DNA of 64,000 nucleotides from assembly GCA_013399895.1 (NCBI GenBank), contig VXBA01001332.1, positions 545,439 through 609,438 of the forward strand, written 5' to 3'. Numbering within the stretch: the stretch's first letter is position 1; each line of letters starts with the position of its first letter. Of the stretch, positions 1 to 11,525 are shown one piece after another. The notes below the pieces were generated by a model that worked only from the letters and a program-made list of their open reading frames with translations, had not been told where the DNA came from and did no database searches. The position numbers and the translations under genes are program-made. Source of the stretch: Serilophus lunatus (Eukaryota > Chordata > Aves > Passeriformes > Eurylaimidae).

Positions 1-212
1 TGGATAACAGGAGGACCATTCTGCTCCCTGACACCACCTACCAGCCCTGGAGTACAGCTGTCCTGAGGACAATCTGTCTTCTCACTGAAGACTGAGGCAA
101 AGAAGGCATTAAGCACTTCTGCCTTCTCCTCATCTTTAGTTACTAAGTTTCCTGCTTCATCCAATATGGAACAAAGGTGGGTCTTACCCTTCCTTTTACC
201 ATTAATACAAGG
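1..212 (-). mobile_element. CR1 LINE fragment: ORF2 linker between endonuclease and reverse transcriptase
   Basis: The reverse complement reads without a stop for about 70 codons and gives the CR1 ORF2 hallmark: LDEAGNLV, then TKDEEKAEVLNAFFASVF, then SEKTDC, ending in GGVREQNGPPVI at the window edge. In CR1 non-LTR retrotransposons this lies between the apurinic-type endonuclease and the reverse transcriptase of the pol-like protein, which nicks DNA and copies the element RNA at the target site. Similarity fades near position 212, around residues 'INGKRKGK', so this is probably the 5' truncation point of the insertion. The rest of the element (reverse transcriptase and 3' UTR) should continue beyond the left end of the window. 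CR1 is the main LINE of birds and other reptiles. The open frame suggests a moderately young copy, but it is a dead, 5'-truncated fragment as far as seen. Confidence 0.93.
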
Positions 213-2099
213 CAGCCCGATTTCAGGTGTTGTGGCCTTGTCTTAGTGATCCTGCTTGAGCTAATAAACTTTCAATGGGAAATGATCAGAAAGCCAGTTT
301 GTTCCAGGGGCTTGCGTCCCATGCACTAGGGTCACACCCTTGCTTGTTTGTCTCAGCATTGTTGTGTGAAAAATGCTCTTACATCCTCACTGTGCAGTGT
401 AACATTGCTTACCTCACTGTTTGAGTTCTCTTGTGGAAACTTGAGCTTTCCATAACAATTTCAGCCTGTGTTGGAACTGCCAATTTGCCAGACTTTCTGC
501 AGGTTTTCTATGTTTTATGAAAATGTTTTATCAGCTACCCTTGGTGTCTGCAGAGTCCTCATGAGTATTGTAACTGCATGGCCAATAGCCTTTGAATATA
601 CATCTGTTCAACAAAGCCTCTCAGAGACAGCATTGGGCACACTCATATTTTCTGCTTGGAAACTGATTTCAGACTCGCGAGGATGGGAGCCACTGACAGG
701 CAGTGGAGCCTAGCGATGGACTTCACAGCCCCTAGTCAGATCCTGTGGGGGGAAGGTCTGGTGGGTATTTCAGGATGGATTTCATTGGGTCAGAATGATT
801 GCTAAAGCCAAACAAAATACAAGGAAGAGGGAGACGATGCATTGAGCTCTTGAGAGGCAGGACCCACAGGTGCTTTTCTCAGTGCAGCCAGGAGGTGCCT
901 CTCTCTACTTGGGATTTATGGCTCCTGAAGGAAATTGCCGTAGCCTTTTCTTTCAGGAATTGCTTGGTCTCACTCCTTGTTTTTCTCAAAGAGTCATTGT
1001 TGGTGCAATCGACGTTTTGCCCAATAGCCCTGTGGCTGAAAATCTAGGATGAGGAAGACAGATGTTTCTCTCTTTTTGGTAGGGAAATTCAGAACCTCAT
1101 ATTTCACTTTCAAGGATTTTTGTGTGTTTTCCTGGGCCAGCCCAGGGCAACAGGGTTGTGCCTGTGGATGGCTCTCTGCTGTGCTTCACAGCCCCTCACC
1201 TTTCAGGCTATATGTGGGAATGAAATCTATCCCTTGTGTGCCCTGCGTTCCCTTAGAGGAAATCCCGTTTGCTATGGACCAGGGGCAAGTGCAGTGAAGG
1301 AGCTGAAGCGCATTTCAGCAGGTTTCCTGATGTGAGTCATGGGGAGGCAGAATCCCACCTTCACTGTCGCCTTGGCCTTAGTGCCCTAAACTAAAATGTA
1401 CAGGAGACAATTTGTAAAGTACATGGCAATCTGTAAAGTAAAGGGAGACAATTACTCTGTGTTCTGGTCATTTGGGTTTTTCCTTTGGCATGAGGCATGT
1501 TGGCCCCTGCTCCATGAACTTTCAATGTATTTTCTTTAAAAATTGCTCAATATGGAGTACATGCAATGACTGGAACACCTTTGACACCCTCTACCTCTCT
1601 CTAACAGTAGGCTCTTCATTGTTCCTCTGTTGTTCAGCCAAGCCTTCAGGCCTAGAGAGGGGATTCCCAAGCAGTGTGTTTTATAATTTTCTAACTGCTC
1701 TGATAGTTAAGAGCAGCTTAAGTTTTATGATATGCGTGCTGAGTGATGATTCTATTGATTCAACCCACAGGCATGATAACATCCCAATGCATTGAATTCC
1801 TAGGTTTATGGCTTTGTTTTCCAGCTTTATTGTCTTCACCATTGTATTTAAGGCCAAATATTGGACCAGTTCTATTTGGCAATGTCACATTCCAAAAGGG
1901 AGATCTCTCTTTTACTATTTCTGTTACTATCCCTAGTGCTGAGAGCTTCCTGTGTGTCTGGTCCCATTCACTGCATTTAACCTATCGTGAATGCAAGTAA
2001 TGATAATTAGATGGTGAATAACGCTATTACAGATGCAGTTTGGTGCATATTTCACTGATTGGGCCAAATCAGGAAGCTATGCAATGTGTGCTGGCAGCT
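213..2099. other. Non-coding stretch, nothing recognised
   Basis: No open frame here has a recognisable domain and the longest is 107 codons. A short G-rich patch lies near 745-780. An imperfect internal duplication of 'ggagacaatt' and 'tgtaaagta' words lies at about 1402-1454. No transposon family was recognised to the right of the CR1 boundary. Confidence 0.7.
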
Positions 2100-2345
2100 T
2101 TGTGAGTAAAAGTGCTTATTACTTATCTTGGATTGTAATGTGCTATCAATTAATTGCTCACAAATCTCTGGTGTCAGTTCGCGTGGGTTGTGAGAAGCGG
2201 TAAATCATTAACTTTCAGTGGCGCAGAGTTTGAATTACAATGCCAGTCGGGCAAGGTGGGAAATTTGCAAATTTAATCTGGTGGAAAGAATCCCTTTGTC
2301 TCCCAGCATCCTGCTGGTGAGGCCAAGAACAGACAAACTTACTCC
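2100..2345. promoter_or_regulatory. Candidate conserved regulatory element
   Basis: This stretch is free of simple repeats and holds 'atcaattaattgctcac', several retained CpGs (ttcgcg, aagcgg, ggcgca, gtcggg) and 'gcaaatttaatctggtgg', a texture typical of deeply conserved vertebrate enhancers. No coding signal is visible. The call rests on sequence texture only. Alignment to other birds and to mammals would decide it. Confidence 0.25.
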
Positions 2346-4578
2346 AGCTCCTTCTTGCCCCCTCCTCTCCCTCCTGTATCCTTCCGGCGGGTCCCAGCCT
2401 CTCGCGTGGGGCTTGGGGCAGTGGCTGCCTCCTGTGCTCCTCCCTTATCTGACACATGCATGCTGGGCTCCTGGAGAGCTGGTACCTGGAGGAGGAGCCC
2501 TGTCAGCCATGTGTCGTTCCTCGGCCCCTTCTGAATAGCAACAGATGCTTAAACCAAACAATGCGCTTCCAGACAGCAAGCTGGTGTGTGCTCAGCAAAC
2601 ACAGCGCGACAACAAAGCCCAAACTAAAAGAACAGCCACGACAATAAAACGAGATAGAAGAATAGAAAGTGGCCATGATTTGGCAGACAGCTAAGATGCA
2701 GGGCAGAAATTGTGCTGCCAGGAGCATGGGCACAAATTTCTCAGAGCAATGGTAAACTCTTAACTGTATGTTTGTCTGTTTGTCTCTGGAAGGCAGGGGG
2801 CAGGGAATCGGGGGCAATAGCCATGATTAACATGATGAAGAACTGCCTAAAAGGTACTCTGTCACAGAATCGGAGGAAAAAACTAACAGGTCTGACGAGT
2901 ATCATCCTCTTGCCTTGACTCTAAAGGATTCTTATTAAACATTCAACACTTTGAAAGAAAGCATTGGAAATTAAATAATTAGCTTTCTTATTCCAAATAT
3001 CAGTGTTATTTTTATGATGGGGGCCTTGCTTGCTTTATTTAATTGTGAAATAACTAGTGTGGGTCAGCAATCCTCCTGCTAAAACCCAAGTGAAAACAAG
3101 GCGCTGTCATTTTAGCATGAAGAGAAAGGTGCAGATACCACCTCACTATTTTAATTTGTCTCTACAAAAGCATCATGCTATACATGCTTGTTTTAAATTA
3201 ATCATTTCACACTAAAAACATTCTACAATTGTAGTAAAGGCATTGCTGTTCATCTGTTGTAAACCATGCCTGGCATGGCAGTAGATCAGTGATTCAAATG
3301 GCATTGTTGGTACGCGTTTTTGCACCCGATTTATCCGGCTGACAAGGAGCACTTGGCATGCCACAGTTAGAAGCAGCCTGATAGGCATGTGTGTGGAGAT
3401 AGGGCTCAGTACTTCACAACTCAGCTCCCTGTCATCTCAGGCTCCTTTCCTACCTGAATTAGTGCAGCACAAATCTCCCTTTTCTGCAGTGGTTACCCTT
3501 TCTCTGCTCTCCAAGCAGTGATCCTTGTGTTCCCACTGAATCTGTCATGACTGGTTTTATTCTTTAAAAAGAGCATCTACAACTCTCTCTTTTGCTCTTC
3601 TCCCAGCATTTTCTGAGAAGATCTTATAAGCTCAGAGTTAGGGGGTGTCTGATATAATCCTGCTTTAACACATTCCATGATGGATACAGGGTCTTACAAC
3701 AATTCTGCTCTGCCTTTAACAACATTCACACTAGAGAAAGGTCCAAAGTCAACATGTGGTATTTCAGAAGGTAAAGATGCTGTTTCTGAGTTCCCAAATC
3801 AAAAGAAATCTTTTTTGTCAAGCCTCAATTCTAAGTGGAAAATTACATTCTTTCCCACAGCTCTGACCTAGTCTGGTGGGCTCACATGCAGCTGTGTATT
3901 GTTGCATTTTAGCTATGCCTTTCCTGGGAATCAAAGAGGTCCCCCTAGTTTGAAAGAAAAAAAACCCTTAAAATCCACACGTATCAGGTCTTTATCAGCA
4001 GAATTATAGTCTATCTCTTATTTAAAGCTCATCAAGCCTTGTGTGTACAGAGGACACTCTAGCCTGACCTTCTGCTGAGGGAGACTCCAGTGTTTGCTGC
4101 TCTGTATTTACCTTTGTGTAGGCATTTCTGGGAAATAATTTATTTTGCTGAGTTTTTCTGGCCAGACCATACATTTGTGCCCTGTAGTATTGGAGCACTG
4201 ACATACAGACACTGTTGCAAATTACACACCGTGGGTCGAGGAATTCAGAGCAGGCACGCTTTGACCTGAAGTAAATTTCTGTAGAAATGAGGTGAGAATA
4301 TGTAAAAGCTGTACATTTCTACTTCTTCAGAAATATTTTGTTGACATGGGAAGACGTACTGAGCCTCCTAATGAAATGCTGTATTACAGTTTATCACCTT
4401 TGAAGGAGGACGAGCAGGGCTAAACCTTCAAATGTCTTTTTAGTTTGTGTGCAGGTATTTTCAGTGTTATCTGATCTATGAATAGAAAAAGAAAAAAGGT
4501 CTAATCGGGGTAAGGACTGCTTAGCATATATGAAAGCTGATGTGCATTTCAGACATGCCAGTCAAAAGGAAGTGCTTA
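2346..4578. other. Non-coding stretch, nothing firmly recognised
   Basis: The patch at 2370-2540 is comparatively GC-rich and has open frames on both strands, none with a known domain. The stretch 3060-3380, with 'aattaatcatttcac' and 'tacgcgtttttgcacccg', is repeat-free and could be a further conserved element. No gene or transposon was recognised. Confidence 0.65.
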
Positions 4579-5043
4579 CTAAAGAACAGCAGTGATTATT
4601 ACAAAATCTGTGTATGTAAGGGATTTTTTTTTATGTACAGCTACAAGGGAGTTGTCAGTACCTGCAAAAGGAATCTTCATTGATTCATCTTTCTCTTTAG
4701 TCTTATCTCCTTGGACAATCATGAATTTAGTTGGGTAAATTCTGTGGATGCTCTGTGGCTGGTCATACAGCTTTTGTACCACGTGCCACCACCACCAGGG
4801 AAGGCCAGGTTCTACTCTCAGGAAGAAGCAGTGGTCACAATTTACACCTCCATCTGTGGGGCTCACACTGTGGGCTCTGCTGGGATACAAACCATGATGA
4901 TGTGCCAGGCATATGGGGCGTAGTTCGGGTTCTGCAGCTTGGGAAGCCCTGTTGAGTGCTGCAGAAGGTTTTGTCTTGTCCTCGGCCCCCTGACTGTAGG
5001 GCAAACTTGCTGCAGCCTCCTCAGATGTGCAGTGGGAGACCAA
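4579..5043 (-). other. 154-codon open reading frame, coding doubtful
   Basis: This is one of the two longest open frames in the window. The predicted protein has no signal peptide, no clear membrane segment and no domain that I recognise. It has a run of four tryptophans and a Lys-rich C-terminal third. By a rough estimate, 64 kb of about 60% AT sequence read in six frames yields somewhat less than one frame of this length by chance, so length alone is weak support. No splice sites, promoter or neighbouring coding block back it up. It may be a shadow frame in ordinary DNA or, less likely, a fragment of a decayed retrocopy. Confidence 0.12.
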
Positions 5044-8000
5044 ACTGCTCTATCTGCAGAAAAGAAAGGTGAGACTACTCACAGCGAGTCCAATACTGAT
5101 TCAAATAATAGAGACTTTTATTAAAATGTAACTCTATCCACTCTGGTGCTATTAACTACAATAAAAATGCTTTATTTATCCTAGCTGCAATATTTCCACT
5201 TTATGATACATCCGAGGAACTCTGATAGGTTCATTTATTTGTCATTTGAGCAGTGAAATATGAAGGAAGAGTTGGAATCTATAGTGTTATTATGTGGGAG
5301 TTATTTGTGCCTTGTGTTCAATATTGCGGATCATAATGACTCTTCTTTGGTTCCAGTCTTTCATCTGGCATGAAGGTTGCTGAGCTTCACAGTCATTTTC
5401 TGAATGAAAGAAGGGGAAGGGAGGAGTGCTGGCATATCTTGCTCGATGTGGCCTTAAGATAACAATACCTGTGCTAAGCAAGTGTTACAAAATAAATGTG
5501 AATGGTTAAATTCAGGTGCACAAGAACCTTTAGTTTCATCTGTCCCGTTGCATAAATTTGGCTTCCTGTTCAGTCACACCTAGATGAAACAGCTGGCTAC
5601 TAGCGACCAAACCACAGTGTTAAGGCAGCTTGCAAAATTGTTACTGAATTCCCTCCCAGCAGGGAAAAAAATGCAACCCAAAAGTAAATTTGATAGATAG
5701 ATTGTTCATTGTAAATCATTCCCTTAATTTTCATAATAAATTATTTCCTACCCTTGGTTATATTGACTAATTGCTGTGTTTAATGTTTTTACTGACTTTT
5801 GTTTTTTCTATGAAATTTAATTTTTCTGGGATGAGATAGTCTGGAAAAGTCCAAGTGAGACAATGAAATCTGCATCTTTGCTGATGCAGATCCCACTGAA
5901 AACCAGGAATTCAGCCAGAGATGCTGCTGCAATTATTCACAGATAGATTTTGCTTAGTAAAGATAGAGGAAGAGTTGGGTCTTGAGTAGTGCAGCCTCTC
6001 CTTAGACCTCTTGCTGTGATGAAGACCATGCTCCTGTGCATTAACTGATACAATGTTCTTCTCCCTTTGATTGTCCAGCTTCGCTGGACTGCTGAAGCAG
6101 CTTAGAGTTGCAGCCCTGCTCCCTTTTTCTTTTCATTCAAAGCTCTGAACTGCACACTTGTACATGTGTGCAGAGCATCTGCTTCCAAGAGATCCTGTGC
6201 TCCTTCTCTTCTGCTTCCAGTCACTGGCAGAGGTTGTCCCAGGGACTACCCAAATAGGTTGATTTGGAGCTGGAGAGATGGCAGTGTGGCTAGAACAGTC
6301 TCTTACAATCTCCATACCTTCTGCCTCCCTTAACACTTGTGTTCAGTCTGAACTTGCCATCTTTGAGGTTAACAGCAGTGCAGTTTTCTCAGCACAGACA
6401 CAGATTAGCAGATTGAGGGTAGTTTACATATATGAAAGTACACTTTAGAATTTATATACAAGCTATTTTGTCAAAAGAACTTCAGTTCTATTAATTTTTC
6501 TAGTATCAAAACTGCCAACATAATTGGCATAGCTTGATGACATTGAAATGCCCTAGTCAGTATATTAGATATTTCCCCTGCATAGCCATGTCGTGTGCCA
6601 GAGGCTACAGCCAGGCATTTCCTTTGTGCTGTGTTAGAGGTCTTTAAGGAGAGATTCAACCCTGAACTGGGTGCCTATGCTCTGTAGTTGATAACATTGG
6701 CAAATAAGCTAGAAGAGCTTGAAGGAAACTCCTCAAGTGTGAACTCAGTCTGACACTTGAACAGCTGAAGGTGATGGTACAGTAGAGTTTTCACTGTCTC
6801 CCTCAGGAAACCACAAGGAGAATGGGGAGGAAAGGAGGGTGCCTACTACAATTGTGTTCAGTGTTGTGTTTGTGCCTATAGATACTGTACAGATGGATCT
6901 ATTAAAATGAACACATGATGCGACTAATAATTTCCCAGTAATGAATATTGAAAAATAATTCCTCTTTTCTCTCTAAATGTTAACAATGCTGCATAATAAG
7001 AAGCAGTGAAACTCGAACTGATATTACTGAAAGAACACTGAATTTGAAGAATTTAAAGGAATGTGAAACTGGAAGTGCAGTTTGAATAAATCTTTTCAAG
7101 TGCTCTTCTCACAAAAGTACCTTTGACTGCTGTTACACACAGATTATTTGCATGACCTAAGGAAAAGCCTGGAGATTATTTACTATCTAGGTTACAGAGT
7201 TCTGTTTGAGTTTCCAGCAACATGTGCCAAAATAAGAGATTCAAAGTGAAATAGTAACAGAGATTTTCTTTTTCAACTGAATAGAAGAAGCCTTTGTAGC
7301 TTCTTACAAGGCAACTCTAGCCCACTGCCAGGAATTTGATTAGCTTTTTTGGTAATTTGTCATGTTTGAACATTTTTTTGTCTTTTTTTTTATGCCAGCT
7401 TTTTACAATTTTATATTGAAATCCTAATTTCTGAAGTGTGGTGTTCCCTTTCTCCCTCTTTATCACCCTCTTTCAGTTTCCTCTCTAAATCTTAACATGA
7501 TGAAACTCAACTTTTTAAATGCATAAAATTTTTACAGATTTTATGGTTTGTGGACAAACACTGAAGCTGGCCTTACCTTCTAGAGGTATTTGAGGATGAG
7601 TTCTGGAGTGTAATCAATTCTTGCTTCTGCAGTAGTATGGTCAGTTTGAGTAACTGTGTCCCCATGTAGTGATGAGAGCTGGCAGCACTGGACCATGCTC
7701 CTGTCTGAACTGATGATGCTGTGTCATGGACACAGAGCTGAAAGTCTCTCTGTCCTGGGTATTTTAGGCTGCAGAAGCTCATGGAAGACCTGAAGAGCTG
7801 TCCATGCTCCCTAGGGTGAAGAGACTTGAATTCTCCACTGTTAGCAGGACTTCATTCCTGGCATAGCTTTCCATCCTCTGTGACCCAAAAAGCTAAATCT
7901 CAGGAGTTGTGCTAATTTACTTAATTTTTACGATGATCTGAATGGACCCCTTTCTTGGGTGGAGTACTGCTTAACATCAGGATTGAGTGTTTCCAGGTTT

Positions 8001-8469
8001 GGATGTGTATGAGTGTATAATGAATTCAGTAATAGTTATTTAACACAAAGGTCACTGGGAAGCTCGTCAGATGGAGAATTTTCCAGTGGTTAGCAAAAAG
8101 GTATTAAGAAATATCCATGTAGTTAACTCCTAACGCAGGACAGTTGAGGCAAATTCTAAAAGAATGGGTTACTGATAAATTATAATAAGAAACAGAATAG
8201 AATTTCAAATAGTCCACCAAGTCAGAACTGTTTTAAAAGTATGCTGCACTATGTCTATAAATCTTGAAAAGAGAGAAAAGCAGGGCAATCTCATGAGAAT
8301 TTTTCTAACATCTTTTTACTGTCTTTCCCTTCTAGTCTCAGGCTCTATTTGCAGTGATTCATGAAAAAAGCCCCGAAGAGCTGACATCTGGGCTTTGGTC
8401 CTTGACACTTAAATAAAATACTTTAAAGTGTAGTTTGGGAGCTTTAGACTCCTTCCTTCCACTCATTCT
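5044..8469. other. Non-coding stretch, nothing recognised
   Basis: The sequence is AT-rich with scattered short T-runs (for example 7370-7392). Open frames do not exceed 69 codons. I saw no gene, dispersed repeat or satellite here. Confidence 0.7.
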
Positions 8470-8800
8470 CTCAAACACTTTTGAAATTAATAAAAAAACC
8501 GCATTAACGGATGTTAGTTTTCAGTTTTCCTTTCTTCCGACTTAATCTGTTCTCTGGGGTGCTTGTGGAAAGCAATTCATTTCAAGGCAGCATTGCCAGC
8601 CCACTCAGAGGTTGTAAACCCGAGGGGTTCAGGACTCTGGCAAACACTGCTACTTTGTTTGTTCAGCTATTCGAGGGAAGTCACCGAATGCAAGGGCAGC
8701 GCGAACAGATATGTGACCGTGAGGAAAAAACAGGAGCGAAGAGTTAATGTGCAGGAATGCACCATAAAATTGCTAGAGCTTTTCTGCTGCGCACCTGCCT
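8470..8800. promoter_or_regulatory. Candidate regulatory element with retained CpGs
   Basis: About eleven CpG dinucleotides fall within roughly 300 bases (for example ccgcattaacgg, ccgactt, ttcgagg, agcgcgaac, gaccgtg), well above the surrounding sequence where CpG is rare. There is no repeat. Two overlapping open frames of 78 and 87 codons have no known domain. CpG retention in otherwise CpG-poor bird DNA suggests constraint or germline hypomethylation, so an enhancer or a small non-coding transcript promoter is possible. It is too weak to be a CpG island. Confidence 0.3.
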
Positions 8801-11309
8801 ATGAAACTAATCAAGATAGCACTTAGCACACATGCATGGCCTTGTTGTCAAAGGTTGCTACAAACATTACCTAATTCCCTTCTGAAACAGCTGTATGAGT
8901 GACTGAAGATAATTTAGTCTTTGTGCTTCATACAGGGGAGAAAAGCCTTTGAATCCATAAACAAAGACTGATATGCTATTTCCATGTATGAAATGGTGAT
9001 GTTCCTATGATGAACAGGTAGCAGAGCCAGAAGCTCCCAGGCTTTCCTGCAGCCTTTTTCTGTTTGTATTTGTGTTCACTGCCAGATCTAATAATGTGCA
9101 CTGCACAGAATGTCAGGGGAAAGAGAAAGCTGTGTTGGGCAATGTATTCATGCATAGAAATCAATATTACTGGAAATAATTAATAATAATAGACCAGACC
9201 ATGATCTTGGTTGTACTGATGTAACTATTGTAACTCTACTAACTGCACTACATACATTTCCCAATTAGTGTATTTTTTGTTTTACCATGAAATAACATGA
9301 TACGTTATAAAGGTCAATAATGTCTCATACTGACAAAGTACTTTTTCAGCCCGTTTCATCTGTACATTTGTGGGTACCGAGTTTCAAGATGTGCATACTT
9401 CAAAAACATTTGGGAGGCTGCATCTCAGCAGGAGCTCTGGGGAATAGCCCTTGATCCTAAGAGCATTAAACAAGAAATACACAAGAGGTAATTAGGTGGC
9501 AGCAGCTCAAGTTTAGATTTAACATCCTGCAGCTGTATCAACTAAATTCTCTTGTCCGCGTTGGCTACTGTAGCTGTCTTAGCTCTTCACAATCCAGCTT
9601 TTTACTGAAGTTAGCCAAAGTTCTCGTGGAAATGACAAGTGGTTCAGAGGGCTGAGAGACGCATTCAGTCTATCTTCTGCGGCCTGGCATGACGTGGGCT
9701 TCTCCAAGGAAGGATCTTCGTGCTTATGATAATTCCTAATTTCAACATTAAACAGTTGTAGGTGAAGAGAGGTGTCCTGTCTGATACTGGAATGAATGTT
9801 TTGTTAATGCCAAATCCACTTAGGCAGAACCCCAAACCTTATTCCCACTGATCTGTTTCTACTGAGAAAATAGCTGTTTGTTGTAGAGTCAAACATTAGT
9901 AAGTAAACCTGAAGTCCCCATAAAAGGTCATGAAGCTACTCAGGGGTGAAATGACTAGTTCTAGGTGAGGCAAAAAATGAAACCTGCTCTACCAACATTT
10001 CCAAAGCATTATTCGTGTGAGATTGCTGAAAATAAGCATAAGAGAATACATCAAAGTAAGGTGTTCTGCTTGGATCACATCTGCTTGCATGCTTGTCTGC
10101 AGTCATTACCTTTCCATCAATGATGTAAGTCATACCAGCCTCAAAAGAAAAATCAGAACAGAATATTCCAAATATTCTGTAATCAAACTCTGCTGTTTCC
10201 CCCAGTTTCTTTTTGGTGTGACTTTACTTTTCCTACTCAGAGGTTTTGTTTGGTTCATTTCATTGCTAAAGATGGATGAGACAAAGGTGTACATGGATTT
10301 TTCTATTTGTAAATGAGCACTACAAAGGAGAAGATGTGACATAAGATCTGTCTTACAATAAACAAAGCAAGGTACTATACAATGAAGAGAATGGCAGGAG
10401 CATGTTGTATGTGTCAAAATGAAATAGGACATCCGTGTAGTAAAAAGTGCTGCTAAGAAAGCCTTTCAAGTGTTTAATGAGGGAAAACAGATCGTTAAAG
10501 TATAGATTTGATTGTTAGAAAGAACAATGCCTACTGCTTTTGACAATGACTCTTGGGTTGTTTATAATCAATAACATTATCACACAGCTCTTTCGGGGCC
10601 CTTCTGCAGTCTGCTGTTGTGTCAGTACCTGATTTGGAAAGAAACTGAACCTATTTATTGATTAACTGCTTTGTAGTGAAATCATCACCTATCAAACTCC
10701 AGCATCTAGAGGTCACCAGAAAAATAACCAGCTTGGCTATGCTTGGGCCTGCGTGCAGGAGTGAAAAAAGAAAGGAGGGCCACTCCTCAATACAGGATTC
10801 CTGTATGTGTCTCCTCAAACCAGTGTGAATGAGAAGAAATTTGCAGCTGGTGATAGAGCAGCTGTGGGATTGGCATTTAACTTGTTTTGGTGTATATACT
10901 TGGAAGGGCAGGAGCTGGACAAGTGTTTGAATTACCTAAACCTGAAGAAGGTGATGCCTCCTCAAATTCACTGTCTATGTGTAAGCTGATAGTGCTGATA
11001 GAGCAGCAGAGGGGTGTAGCTGGCAATGAATGCATGTAAATAAAGTTTACCCTGTTCCAATCTGGGCAGCAAAGGATTTACCAGGACTTCCCCATGGAGC
11101 CCAGAAAGCTCAGGCTCCGCCCGAGCTGCGCAGTCCAGTTGACCCCAGTGGTGCCCTCACTGCCCGGCTTTACGTCCAGCTGCCTCCAGCTGATGTTGCA
11201 GACCAATGTGGCCATTTTTCCACTTTGAAGGAAATTCTTCTTCCTTTTAAACAGTGCTTTTCAGTTGTTATTTGTGGCGTGGAGTACATCTCTTGCTAAT
11301 ACCCCTCAT
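8801..11309. other. Non-coding stretch, nothing firmly recognised
   Basis: No gene or dispersed repeat was recognised. Opposing open frames of 99 and 100 codons around 10017-10432 have no recognisable content. The part at 9535-9720 keeps a few CpGs (tccgcg, tgcggc, gacgtg) and could hold a regulatory site. Confidence 0.65.
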
Positions 11310-11525
11310 TATGCATTTCCTTAATTATTTAGTTTCCCAGAGGCTTAGTAATCTAATATGACTCTAGGGAGGACAAATCTTCGCCTGACATCACAGCCTA
11401 AATATCTAATGTTATATGGGATCCAGCGATTAGCAGGACTAAATCCTAAATCCTCTGGGGCTAGAGAATGCCAGTGAAATTGATGGAGAACTGCCATTAT
11501 CCGGCTGAGACCACAGGGAACAGAA
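11310..11525. promoter_or_regulatory. Candidate conserved regulatory element
   Basis: A repeat-free block carries 'attatgcatttccttaatt' (octamer/POU-like next to a homeodomain-like core), 'cagcgattagcaggacta' (GATTA, a bicoid/OTX-type core) and 'attatccggctgag'. These words and the lack of decay resemble conserved developmental enhancers. Motif matches this short occur by chance, so support is modest. Confidence 0.3.

Noticed and set aside
2863..2917. 'gtcacagaatcgg..atcatcctc' resembling the antisense start of a CR1 3' end
   Set aside because: Only the first few bases agree. The expected 'ttggaagggacc' part is missing, so chance is more likely.
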